From Macrophomina tecta (lineage: Eukaryota; Ascomycota; Dothideomycetes; Botryosphaeriales; Botryosphaeriaceae): DNA of 64,000 nt. Positions 10,715 to 21,910 of the stretch are shown piece after piece (position 1 is the first letter of the stretch; every line of letters starts with the position of its first letter). Both the position numbers and the translations under genes were made by a program. Location of the stretch: the NCBI GenBank assembly GCA_024180945.1, contig JAKSGN010000037.1, positions 1,059,501 to 1,123,500 on the forward strand, in the 5' to 3' direction. The notes under the pieces are model-generated. The model did no database searches and had not been told where the DNA came from. It worked only from the letters and a program-made list of their open reading frames with translations.

Positions 10715-12594
10715 CTACCTGAGTAACCGGCGTATGCCTGAAGTTTGCGAGAAACTTCCCACCAGGAAACCAGCCACCGCAATCACGAACGCTTGGATAA
10801 GGGCAAGCGGGAAGCCTATCGTTCCTTCCGATAAAGGCTGTACCCGCCCGAAGTCCTGCCTAACAAGGTCACCATCAGGTGTTGGGAGGATCTGCTGGAT
10901 TGTACAGTGCGCAGGGCCGCAGGCACGTGTCATGGAGGCAGGTGGAACCAGTACTTGCTGCACTTTGGAGTGGGCAAGGACCTGCCCGTCTTTGTCTACG
11001 GCCTCCGCAAAGCCTGCGGATACAAATTTTGGGCTTTCAAAATGTGTCTCGAACCCATTCTTTGCCACCTTGCCAAGCAAGCTCCCCGCCTTTTCGCCTT
11101 TTCCCTGCTCGTCCGCGGAATATATGTTCCAGGCTGCGACTTCAGTGGCCCCGTTCCAGCTGACGTAAAAATGGGTCGGTTCTCCCGCAGCCCTTGCATA
11201 TAAGTACAGGTCCGGCATAGTGTCCGGGAAGCCCTGCCACGGAACTTTAGCAACCCGGTAAACGTGTGCCTCCACATCGACGAAGGCTGCATCCAGGATG
11301 CGTTCGCCGTCGGACGTGAATTCGCTGAACTCTGCGACTTGCCCCCAGCTCACAAACATGTTACCATTTGGCAGAGTTTGTACTGTACCTTGATGGCGAG
11401 CAAGGCCGCCCTGAAGTGAGAATCTTTCGTGTAGCAATCGGGCGATACTGGGCGAAGTGGTGTGGTCAATCTCGACAACCATCGCCGCGGAGGCATTCCG
11501 CGTCTGGCTGATGCCGTTCCAGCCGTTGTTGAAGAAGGACATACGCAATGTATTCCCTTCTTCAGATAGGATCCGAGCATCGTGTTGGGCGGAGAAGTCG
11601 AAGTCTGCAAGCTGAATCGTAGAGTTTCGTCCGCCCATCCGCCACAGAACTGAGCCATCCTTTCCTGAAATCCGATAGACACAGTCGGTATGTCGTGCAG
11701 AAACAAGATAGTCTCCGCTTGGGAACTTGTCTACAGAGTTTATGTGGCTGCAGCTTTTGTCAGGCATTGACCGTGAAGAGCACTCGCTCACTTACAAGTA
11801 GTCGAACGCAACGAATGAAGACCGACCGCCGCCTGCATCGCCATCTGGGCTTATGGACGTTTCTGACAGAGGCACATGGTCCCAGGCCCTCCACTCGAAT
11901 AGGACTTCTCCGCTCTGCAGGTCGATTTCCTGGAAGACGCTGTCCAAGACCCAGCCCAGGCCTTGAGTGATGTCATATGCGGACAGATCGCCTTGTACAG
12001 GCTGAAAACTGGCAATTATTGCCTTGGCGCCTCCGTCGAGGAGGTTAAACTCATGGAAGTCCAACGCTGTGCCAGGAGTCTCCGCTCTAATAGTGCGAAT
12101 TGGCCGGTACGCGTCATCGAGGAGCAAGACGTGTCCTTGGCCGCGGCCCCGCTCCGACTTACCTCGAACGAGCGAGAGAATGTGAGAGCCGTTCGCCAGC
12201 TCGTGTCTTTTCAAGTTGAAATTACCTATGTCGGCCATATCGGGTCGGTAGCCTGACCAGACTAACTGCTTTTGTTTCGGATTAGCGACTAGTGCTATCC
12301 CACCGGATCAAACATACCCCTTCTCTGTCATAAATGTAAGGCGCATGCTGGCAGGCTCCTCCCCAGGTTGAGAAGAGCCAGTAATCAGCCGTTGGCTTTT
12401 GTAGCTCATTCAAACGAACATCCAGCCTTGGTACAAACAAGTCTGGTCTCTGCGCAACAGGTCAGTGTCTGCTCTCACAACTGGGGGCGTGGTTTCCGTA
12501 CGGAGAGATAAGACACGCATTCGGAAGATGTGGAAGCTGTTGACTCCGCCGCGAGGATTGCCAACACCAAAGCGGACAAATACACCACCCACAT
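10715..12594 (-). CDS. Arylsulfotransferase-family secreted/membrane protein
   Basis: Four exons on the minus strand (12594-12502, 12449-12318, 12265-11796, 11753-10715) give 577 aa. All introns are 42-52 bp with GTACGG, GTATGT and GTAAGT donors. Exon 1 encodes a signal peptide (MWVVYLSALVLAILAAES) and ends in YLS, joining RPDLFVP. Family motifs follow in order: HAPYIYDREG-LVWSG, LLDGGAKAIIASF, CSHINSVDKFPSGDYLVSAR, GKDGSVLWRMGG, FSAQHDAR, FFNNGWNG, GLARHQGTVQTLPNGNMFVS. This is the beta-propeller of the ASST-like fungal family. A hydrophobic helix (ALIQAFVIAVAGFLVG) near the C-terminus may anchor it. True sulfotransfer has rarely been shown for fungal members, so the substrate is unknown. 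It is divergently transcribed from the repeat-peptide precursor. Confidence 0.85.
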
Positions 12595-13108
12595 CTCGGG
12601 CGTCGCTGTGGCTTTGACGTCGAGTTAACCGCCCACACCTTTATAAGCCCGCCTTTTCGGCATTGCATAGGTCAGTGCGAGGCCCAAGCATGCAGCTGAG
12701 TCGAGGTCCGGTACTGCGAATCACTCCTTAGCGAATAATCTCCCGGCTGACGATTCAAGTCTACAACGCGTGTCAAAACGTACCGCGCTTCCATGTCATG
12801 CATGTGGGTCCTCAATTCTACGAGGCCCAATCCAAATGCGATCCCGATCGTTCTATTGCATCGGGATCCACATGCTGTGAATCCGTGCCGGTCCCGCGCC
12901 CTCTAGTGTTTTGCAAACATGCGGTCCAAACCCGTCTGTGCGGGCAGCTTCTCCTGTACAATATTGGGCTTCATCATCTGCCTTCTACATATATAAGCGC
13001 CCCCTCGCCAGTCAGCTCGTGGCTAATAACTCTTTACCAAACTCTCGATCCTCTACCAACAACTCAAACGTCGTATACCCGCCCACAAATCGCACACACA
13101 GCATCACC
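12595..13108. promoter_or_regulatory. Divergent promoter region
   Basis: These 514 bp separate the starts of the arylsulfotransferase-like gene (minus) and the repeat-peptide gene (plus). A minus-strand TATAAA-type box (TTATAAA as read on that strand) sits at 12640-12646, about 46 bp from its ATG. TATATAAG at about 12989-12996 serves the plus-strand gene about 115 bp upstream of its ATG. A shared region could coregulate both genes; this is inference. Confidence 0.55.
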
Positions 13109-13405
13109 ATGCGCATCGCGAACACCGCCAGCCTTGCCATCGTCCTCCTGCTGGGCGCCGCTGCGGCTGCTCCAGTCGCAGTGGACGCCGATGGAGCCCA
13201 CCTCGATTACATCTACACGCAGAATAAGGGGGAAAAGCGAGACGAGCCGCTCCGTCCCGACTACATCTACACGCAGAAGAAGGGGGAGAAGCGGGACGAG
13301 CCCCTCCGCCCCGACTACATCTACACGCAGAAGAAGGGGGAGAAGCGGGGCGATTCGCATCGTCTTGTGGACTTGATCACTATCGAGGGTGGCCCGGGAA
13401 ACTGA
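13109..13405 (+). CDS. Secreted Kex2-processed repeat-peptide precursor (RiPP candidate)
   Basis: The product is 98 aa. Residues 1-21 form a signal peptide (hydrophobic core IVLLLGAAAAA). After a short spacer come three copies of DYIYTQ-(N/K)-KGEKR starting at residues 33, 51 and 69, with linker DEPLRP between them. Each copy ends in a KR dibasic site (43-44, 61-62, 79-80). Kexin cleavage would release 18-residue peptides each holding a Tyr-Ile-Tyr-Thr core. A signal peptide plus tandem KR-terminated repeats with a Tyr-containing core is the known layout of fungal dikaritin precursors (ustiloxin, phomopsin, asperipin type). No Trp or Cys is present, which speaks against an alpha-pheromone precursor. 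No UstYa-like (HxxHC) gene was found in the window, so maturation is unproven. The start is the first ATG in frame, shortly after a TATA box. Confidence 0.85.
   Translation: MRIANTASLAIVLLLGAAAAAPVAVDADGAHLDYIYTQNKGEKRDEPLRPDYIYTQKKGEKRDEPLRPDYIYTQKKGEKRGDSHRLVDLITIEGGPGN
13205..13348 (+). repeat. 54-bp coding tandem repeat (2.7 copies)
   Basis: Units at 13205-13258, 13259-13312 and 13313-13348 encode DYIYTQxKGEKR plus linker. Units 2 and 3 are identical over the shared 36 bp, while unit 1 differs at several mostly synonymous sites. This suggests recent duplication or homogenisation. Confidence 0.92.
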
Positions 13406-14481
13406 GCTGTGCGTAGGTGGGTGGCTTTCGCAAATGCGGAACGGGAGGCGGGCTGGTGCTCACCAATTCAGGAACCTTGCTCGGTAATCCTCCGCACGAT
13501 CCAGGATTTGTGGGCTCTACATGCGCCTACAAGGGGAAACGTACGGTGAGCTGATGGGCGTTTTTTTTTTTGTATGGACAACTCAGCAGACTGGGGTCGT
13601 GCGTCTGAACATCACGGCTAGATCTCGGCTACTATTGATCATTTTTGTGCATTGATGCTTTTCGGCTGAGGCTTTCCACATGTTATCTTTTCTCTCTCTT
13701 CGTCAGTGTACTCGGAGCTATTCGAGCGGTCTCGTGAACGAAACGCATCAAACTAGCATGACGTCGCTACCATCAGAGTGTGGGCAGAAGGGTTGGGAAC
13801 ACAATATTGAATTCGCGATCTACGGAGACACAATTAGCGCCCGCTCACATGGGATGCACAAGGCTTCAAGTCGTTGCGGCGGTGTGTTTAGGGAAAAGGG
13901 CTTGCGAAATAGGAGAACTTGCCAGGCAGGTCTCGTGCGCCTGCGTAGTGCCTGCTGGCGTATCATGCGAAAACTTACATATGTGCCGCAATCCGGACAG
14001 CGTATTCCGTAAGGCATAATGATGTCGGATTAGTTGTGCAGGCTTACACGTCCGGATTCTGAGGTCACCGGGTTGCCTGACCAGACCGGCGCCGAGGACA
14101 CGCAGCTTTCATGCTTGCGGTCTTGAGGCTGAGCAGGAGTAGGCCGAAACAGTTAATTGGCTCGCAAATAGCTTCCCTGTTTAAGCTGGCAAAACGCAGA
14201 CCAGTTTTAATGTATTGCTAGAAGAAGTACAGTTACGTTGTCGCGTGTTCGGCCCAAAAGCAATCCGAAGACACCTGATTGGTTGTTGCCCGCCTCGAAG
14301 GCTCCGCCCAAGTGATGCGTCGCCAAATCGTGGCAGTGCTTTCAATCATCACGGCAAGGTGAAGGAAGCAGAGTTGAAGGGCACAGACTTTAAGTCCTGA
14401 GCTGGTATATATGCAGAGTTAAAGTGCCTCGCAATCTTCCTTTGTCATCAAGCATCGTTCTACCAATCGCGCATACGAAAT
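13406..14481. other. Intergenic region before the P450 remnant
   Basis: No gene is supported. A T10 run occurs near 13561. A TATATAT motif near 14405, 75 bp before the P450 ATG, is the likely P450 promoter element. Confidence 0.4.
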
Positions 14482-14776
14482 ATGACTCCCAAAACTCCTG
14501 CAACACTCGAGGATACCCCGGGCCCGAAGGGTACGCAATTCCTTTTCATCTGAACAAGCCTTTGCAGAACTAAAAGATTACCCAAGCCTTCCTATCGTCG
14601 GAAAAATTTTCGATCTCGACATAGAAAAGCAGGTCATGTCTTTGGCAAAAATTGCTAAGGCGTATATTATGTACGGCTCGAGATCTCGACGCGAATCAGC
14701 GCAACTGATTAGAAACCAGAGCCCATTTGCCAGGTGACGTTCAATGGCGAGACGAAAATTCTTCTAAGTGGTTACG
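14482..14776 (+). pseudogene. 5' fragment of a cytochrome P450 (CYP505-like), cut by an LTR
   Basis: Exon 1 (14482-14530) encodes MTPKTPATLEDTPGPK. An intron (14531-14567; GTACGC donor, CAG acceptor) leads to LKDYPSLPIVGKIFDLD, then SLAKIAKAY. This is the N-terminal proline-rich and membrane-proximal signature of self-sufficient (CYP505-type) or related P450s. A further in-frame block, QVTFNGETKILLSGYV (about 14731-14776), continues the P450 beta-1 region, probably after a second, now irregular intron. The sequence ends abruptly at the Gypsy LTR at 14777, well before the I-helix and haem-binding Cys. The rest of the gene was not found in the window. With its own TATA box it was probably functional before insertion. 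Confidence 0.7.
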
Positions 14777-15048
14777 TGTTACGGCACAGCCTTCACGGGA
14801 GTATAGAAAGAAAGGTGGGGGAGCCTTAGAAGAGATTCCACTTAGAAAAGATCAGATCACGTGGCTTAGCACGTGACCTTTCCCTATAGACCTACATATC
14901 GCCCTTAAGAGCCTAGGCTACATAAAGCAATAGTCGCCTAGTATAGCTACGGCGACATCTAGTAACACTAGATTATATACGCTTTTCTACTATATATAAA
15001 CTATACTTCTTAAGATAGCTTTAACCTTTATAGTTAACTTTAATAATA
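14777..15048 (+). repeat. 5' LTR of Gypsy element A1
   Basis: It begins TGTTACGGC and ends AATAATA (ancestrally AATAACA). It matches the 3' LTR at 58052-58321 throughout, including CACTAGATTrTATAC and the TATATATAAAC promoter-like segment. The first 120 bp keep normal GC, and the remainder shows C-to-T and G-to-A decay. The five bases before it are TTACG. Confidence 0.85.
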
Positions 15049-18000
15049 GAATTTAGACTCTATTAGTAATACGGTCTTTATACGTAGTACTTAGTCTTAC
15101 TATATATTTAACTTACTCTTACCCTCTTCTTATATCTACTTAAGAAAACCTCTTAATAGGTTTTCTTTCTCTTTAGTATTTAGATTTTTAGAAATAGAGG
15201 CCTACTCGTTATACTTTAACTACTATTCTTATAAGAAGAGAAAGGCTCTAAGATTAAGTCTTATTAGATAAGATATTATTCTCTAATAAGTTTAGAAAAT
15301 AGTAATAGTACTAGAATCTTAAATAGAGATCGACCTAGTTAAGGGTTAGGTTTAGGATATCTAGGGGCTAGCTTAGCCCATATAGTAAACGAAGTCTACT
15401 AGAGCTAAGCTCTTATAGCTTATTAAGAAGCTAAAAACTTAAAACGCTCGACTAATCGAGTATACGATAAAGCGAAGCGCTACTAAGATTAAAATAGCAG
15501 TATCTAAGAAGTTTAATAGAAATAAAAAGAAGCTCTAATTCTTTCTACTCTAAATAAAATATTACCTCTAGTTTAACTAAGTATAGTTTAATAATAACGT
15601 CGAAGTAGTACTCTTTATATTAATCTATCTTAGAGAAATAGCTAAGGTATAGATAGAACTATATCTTCGCGACTACTTAGCTAATAAATACTCTCTTAAG
15701 AAGAGATAAGAAAAGACTAAGAAAATCTTTAATATATATATAAGATTCATAGATAATCTTAAGGCTACTTTTAACGATTAAAATAAAGTTTATAAAGCCT
15801 CTAATAATATTATAACTATTAAATAACTAGGATCTATAGCTATCTATATAACTAAGTTTTAATAGCTTATAGCCTATCTTAAATAGTTAAACGAGATTTT
15901 CCGCGATATCTTTTATAAAGGCCTAAAGAAAGAAGTTAAGAAGAATATAATTATTTATAAATATTTATTTATCTTTTAGAAGATAGTAGATCTTATATCT
16001 TAGATTAATAATTATATATACGAATATAAGATAGGTTCTCGATAAGCTAATATCTTAAAGCCTCGCCGTAAAAGAATAATTCTTAAAGGCGGAGACGCTA
16101 TAGCCCTTAATATAGCTAGCTATTAGAATTTTAAGAAGAGTAATAATAATAGTTAAAATAATAATAAGAAACCTAAAGAATCTAATTTAAACTAGATAAA
16201 CGAGTAGAAGTAGCGCTATAAAGATTAACTTTATATTATCTATAGTAATAATAAGTACTTCTCTTCTAAGTACCCCTAGAACCCTTATAATAAGAAAAAT
16301 AGAAAGTAGACCTTAAGCGCTTAATATAAAGTATTAGTTATATCCCATTAAGATAACTATAATACGCTATACTAGATAGTCTACTATAATAATAACTACT
16401 AGATATACTAAAGTAGTAAAGATATATTAGAATAGTATCTTTATAAACTATAATAATTTAGTATAATAACTAGAAATAAAGAAGTTATTAAGATTAATAA
16501 TTTTATTAATAGCTTTCTCTTAAACGAGAAGCTCGTAAATAGCGAAACCGAAGAACTATATAACTTAATAAATAGTAAAGTAGAAGCTATAATAAACTCT
16601 ATAGCTCTTCTAAAACTTAAGCACCTTATAGCTAAGTATAGAATTAGCGTAGAAGTAACGAATAAAAATAACTAACTCGCCTAGATAATCTAGATTTTCT
16701 ACGAGAGAGGGTTAGCCCTTATAGTACTATAAATATAGCGCTAAGGGATTCTCTAGAAAACCTAAATTAAGTAAGATAAAAAGAAGTATAAGCTTATTAT
16801 TATAAAGAAAACCGTACTTATAATACTTTATTATTAAGAAATAACTACTCGATAGTAAGTAGACTATAACTTTCTTAAGAATTAGTAAGAATTCTCTACT
16901 AGTACGATACGGCGACTATCTAAAACTATATACTTTAGTAAATACTAAATAAGAAACTTAATATACTAGCTTTCTAATATTAGATATAAAAGAATATAGT
17001 CTATTAGTAAAAATAATTACGTACTAATAAATAGACTAACTAGAAGTAAGTATACCTTTAAGTTAATAAATAAAAGAACTATATATATAGTAAAGTCTAT
17101 GGCTATCTAAAGCTAAAAAACTAGATAGCTCTATAGTATTAGAATTAATCTAGGGGCTATAATCTAGGTTTCTTTATATAGTATTACGTATATTAAATAT
17201 AGAAATGCTTACTGGACTAAATCTTTAGAAATAATTTAAAACGAAAGAAACGCTTAACGAATAATCTATTTTAATATTAATTAATATAGAATTAAGCGGA
17301 AACTTTATATATAATAAGTTTATAAAATAATATAAGATTCTATACTAAAAAAAAAAGATCTATATCCGCTTAGTAGATTTAATAGAAAAAGCTTAGTCTA
17401 CGAAGAAGACTAGATAAAAATAGAAATAAAGAAAGTAACTCTTTAAATTAAAAACTATTAAAAATAGATTACTCTTAATATCTAACGTATTTCTAGATAT
17501 AATATTATTCTAGATATATTCTAGATTTAAATATAGAAACCTATCTTTAACTTTAGTAAAGAAGATAAGATAGTCTTCTAAAAAGAGATTAATAATCTTC
17601 TACGAAAATTTAGTTTATATATAGAAAATAAGTTAATAAATACTCTATAGTAACTCTTATCTACTATAAATCGAGAAGTAGCTAGCGTAAGACCTAAAAG
17701 TAGTAGCTATATAAATAACTCTAATAGTAGTATAAGTTAGAACTAGAACTATAACGTAGAAGGTAAAGTCTTCTTAGTAAAATATAATTCTATTATAGAA
17801 ATAAGCCCTACTAAGCGAAATAATACCCTTAAATTATTAAGAGAAAAGTAGAACTTAAATAATAGCGTAAGACCTAGTATTAGAATAATAGACCCTAGTA
17901 TATTCTTAGAGTACTTATACCGTGCGTTCTACATGCTTATTATGTGCTACGCACGGGCCCCCAGTATATAACGCTACTAAGAGGTAAATTCTATACTACT

Positions 18001-20375
18001 AAGAATTTATATCTAAGAATATACGACTCTTTTAAAGACTCCCTACTTATAACTAGCCTATTTACTTATACCTAGTAATAATAGCTTTAATAGTAATCTT
18101 AAAAAAGGCCTAAGATAGAACTAGAACTATAGTATATAAAATACTATCTTTTTAGTAAAATATAGCGTCTTAAGCGGAGTAAGCTCTATCAAGTTAAGTA
18201 TTTCTAAAGATTAGATATAACACTTATTACGAAGAACTACGCGGAGAAAGCGTAAGATTAAAAATAAGGCTTTATAAAAATAATTAGTAGTTCTAAAATC
18301 TTTTATAGATATCTAAATAATCTTAAGAGAGGTATTTAGATATATATAATACTAAGAATAATAGGTCTATTTTATATATATTAAACCCTTACTAGCGGTA
18401 TAATAGAGAGCACTAGCTAGGGCCTAATAAAAAAAGCTAAGAAATAAAAACTATCTAACTTTTATTAGAGAAGATAATTCTATAAGAATTAAGAGAGAAT
18501 AATACGATAGTTAAAAGATATAGTAGTAACTATAAAAAATATCTCTAATATTAAAAATAAAAACGATATTTAATAAGTATTAGAACTTAGTTATCATTTA
18601 CTAAGAAAAAGAAAAGAAAGACTTATCTAAGTATTAATTATAGAACTATAAGATTTCGCTTAAGCTAGAAATAAAACTAGCTTATAAGCCTATCTACTCT
18701 CTATTAAAAAAGAAAATAGAGGCTTTAAAGAAATATATTGAGAAAAATCTTAAATAAGAATATATTTAGCTATTAATGTTATTAGCTAGATATCTAATTC
18801 TTTTTATTTCTAAGAAGAATAGTAAGTTACGCCTCTACATTAACTATTAATAACTTAATAATATTATAATTAAAAACTAATACCCGCTTCTACGTATTAA
18901 TAAACTCTAGAATAAGTTAGGGAATATAAAATACTTTACGAAACTAGATCTTAGAAACGAATATTATCTAGTTAGAATTAAAGAAGGGGAAGAATAAAAA
19001 ATAGCCTTTAAAATAAAGCTAGAACTCTATAAGTATATAATAATACTATTCGGGCTTACTAACGCGCTAGTAATCTTTTAGTTACTTATTAATAATATAC
19101 TATATAAATACTTAGATATTTTCTATCTAGCTTATCTTAATAATATTCTTATCTTCTTAGAAATACTCGAGGAATATAAAAAATATATTAAAAAAGTTCT
19201 AGAAATTCTCTAAGCTAAGAACCTAACTATCGTACCTAATAAATATAAGTAGTACGTATAAAGAATAAAATTCTTAGGCTTTATTATTATTTCTAGATAT
19301 ATTAGTATAGACGACTTAAAACTAGATTCTATTAGAGAATAGCTAGTACTAAAGATAATTAAAGAAATATAGTTCTTTCTTAAATTTACAAACTTCTATA
19401 GAAAATTTATTTAGAACTATTTAAAGATTATAAAACCTTTAACGTAACTTACTTAAAAGAAGTATAGCTTCTAATAGAGAAATAACTAGTAGTAAGCCTT
19501 TAATTCGCTAAAATAAATATTTTATAAAGTATTTATTTTAGAAATATATAACCCTAATAAACTAATCGAAGTAGAAACTAATATATTAGAATTTATTCTA
19601 GAAGTATATCTTAGCTAGCCTAACGATAAAAATAGATAGTATCTAATCGCGTTTTACTTAAGAAAGTTTACTCTAGTAAAGCTTAACTATAATACTTATA
19701 ATAAGAAGCTTTTAGCTATAGTCTTAGTATTTAAGTACTAGAGATACTATCTAGAAGAAGCTAAATAATAGATAATAGTATATTATAACTATTAAAATCT
19801 TATATGCTTTACTATAACTAAGAAGCTAAACTAATAATAAATTCGCTAGTTATAAGAATTAGTATTCTATAACTTTAAGATTATATATAGAAAAGATATA
19901 GATAACGCTGCCGCTAACGCGCTTAGTAGAAGAATAGACTATATAAAAAAAAGAATTAAGCTATAATCTATAGTACTATAGTAGATAAGTAATAGATTAC
20001 TTATTCTTACTAGATAGTCTTTTCTAATACTTCGTATTAAGTTAAACCTATAGTATTAGAAGATTTAAGAAGTATACGCTTTAAATTTCTTTATATAGAA
20101 ACTTTTAGCGCTTAAGAATAATCTACGTATTACTTAAAATAAAAAAGAAATACTTCTCTTTAAAGAATTAATTTATATCTTAATAAGACTATAAGAAGTA
20201 CTTATTAAGAATATATACGTAGTATCTATATATAGATATTAGAGTATTAATAGAATAACTAAGAGAATTACGTAAAACTTCTACTTTTTAGAATTATAAA
20301 AAATAGTCTAGTATATAGTTTCGTAATATAATCTTTATATTCGAAGTAAAGCCATAATATACGCTTTATATAAAT
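15049..20375 (+). pseudogene. Gypsy A1 gag and pol (left part), RIP-inactivated
   Basis: Reading through stops that look like mutated Gln/Trp codons, gag occupies about 15450-16340. A zinc knuckle near 16210-16270 has lost Cys residues to Tyr. Pol follows, with reverse transcriptase about 18640-19410, RNase H about 19540-19900, and the integrase N-terminal zinc domain about 20000-20370. The RT active site reads YLNN at 19133-19144 where YLDD is required. CpA and TpG are nearly absent. The element cannot make a working enzyme. It is interrupted by element B at 20381. Confidence 0.85.
17920..17956. repeat. Short imperfect palindrome in a RIP desert
   Basis: CCGTGCGT and ACGCACGG face each other around a centre containing ACATG and TATGTG, followed by GGCCCCC. 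It is rich in CpA/TpG, unlike everything around it, and lies in the pol region of Gypsy A1. It may be a tiny late insertion or a protected site. Confidence 0.5.
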
Positions 20376-20380
20376 AACTA
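20376..20380 (+). repeat. TSD AACTA, left copy (Gypsy B)
   Basis: AACTA precedes element B and recurs at 28720-28724. Five bp is the usual Gypsy duplication length, and the integrase frame of A1 resumes after the right copy. Confidence 0.9.
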
Positions 20381-21158
20381 TATAACGGTAGCCTCTTCTA
20401 CTAGGCTTTAGAATCGCCTAGTAGGGTTAGGTAGCTAAAGGGTTTACCTTAAAAGATAAGAAAAGAGTAAAGAATTAGAATAATAGTAGTAATTACGTAA
20501 TATATTAGTACGTAGTACGCGTTAGGCTTATTACCTCTAATAGAGTTATATTAGAACTTTAAGTTAACTATAAAGATTAAAGTACTATTTAATAAGCGTG
20601 TCTATATACTATAAAAGAATTATAGTAATCTAGATTAATATAGCTAGATTAAAGTAGCTGGATTAATAGTATTAGATCGTTAATCTTAGATTAGATTAAT
20701 CTAGGTGGGCCCTATAGGTTCTACGTAACTTAGGCGCTAAAGCCCATTTTCTAGAATCCAACTTCTATATTAGTTAAGAAAGTATTCTATCGCTAGACTA
20801 TCGTTTCTTAGACTGTATAAGTTATTTAACTTTATCCCGTCTATTCCTCTAGTCTAAAGTCGACTTTCGAGATTCGTAATTTCTTCCTTATAGATATTCT
20901 TTCCCTATAGAAGTTTAACCTAGTTAGTATTCCCGTAGTCTTACTATACCGCGTGGGCGTTGTTTCCGTGCGGGCTTCTATTACTATCTTATTTAGGCCC
21001 GTACGCGCCGTCTTTTCTTAAGGCTGGTTTTCCCGTATAGGCATACTAGTAGTACGGCTCTATTATTTTTATAGGTTTCTAGCCCCTACAGTGTCTTTTC
21101 CCATACGAGCCTTTTTTTCGTAGGATTATAAAGCTCTTATTCTCTAGGGTTTATAATA
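20381..21158 (-). repeat. Gypsy B LTR (3' LTR by orientation)
   Basis: It runs from TATAACGG to TTTATAATA as written on the plus strand and matches 27942-28719 over its whole length. Ancestral ends TGTTAT/ATAACA were changed by G-to-A and C-to-T transitions. Confidence 0.9.
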
Positions 21159-21263
21159 TTATTCCCCCTCTTAAGGATCTTTAGTCTAAAGATTTATTCG
21201 TTCGTCTATATCTTAGGCTTTCTTCGTTTTCTTATTTTCTTTTTTTACTATAAGCCTCCTACT

Positions 21264-21910
21264 ATACCTCTAAAACAAAAGTGCGATTTATAGAAGACTA
21301 AGCGTAAGTCTCTAGGTACGAAGATTAATTTACTAGGTATCGCGATACCTATTTCTTATTCGTAGTATTTACTTCTAAACGCCTAGCGAAAGGCTAAGAA
21401 GCCTAAGGTAGTATACTAAATAGCCTTAGGTTTTTCTCGTTATAGCGAATATTATCGTACTAGGCGTACTAGTTATAATACTAGCGGCCTTAAGAACTCT
21501 AATTATTAGTTCTTCTTTAGTAGTTTCGCTAGTTTACTAACTCTTTCTCTAGTTAAGCGTCTTTATTATACCTTAGATAAGGCGCGCTCGGATTATACTA
21601 CTTTCGAGAATTAGCTTTAAAAGGCGGCCTCTAGTCTTTCTCGTACTAAAAAATAGTAAAAGTTACTTAAGCGTCGTGCTACTCTAATATTATAGCATAA
21701 GTCGGACGCGATCGATATACTTAAAAAATTAAAAGTATTAGAGGCTAGAAATACCTCTAACCCTAAAAATACTAAGGAGGAACGATCGCTAAAGCGTTTA
21801 CGTAGCGATATCTTAGCTAATAACGTTATAGAATCGTTTCGGTCTATTAGGTCTCTTAGTGTTAGTTCGGATTCTACGCCTCCTAAGGGTTTTAGTCTAG
21901 TTAATTAGGC
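21264..21910 (+). pseudogene. Antisense coiled-coil ORF of Gypsy B
   Basis: It lies between integrase and the 3' LTR, on the strand opposite to pol. The start ATG has become ATA (21264), followed by PLKQK. The middle is basic and helical (KRLYYTLDKARSD region). Later comes a stretch equivalent to KSNAIDMLRKLEALE in element C. Several in-frame TAG/TAA codons stem from RIP. Equivalent antisense frames exist in C (38390-39080) and A2 (57281-57948). Confidence 0.6.

Noticed and set aside
12911..13108. Upstream extension of the repeat-peptide frame to 12911
   Set aside because: There is no ATG there, the region contains a TATA box, and the ATG at 13109 is followed at once by a perfect signal peptide.
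13109..13405. Alpha-factor-type mating pheromone precursor
   Set aside because: Repeats are KR-bounded, but the units contain no Trp or Cys and lack the short pheromone consensus.
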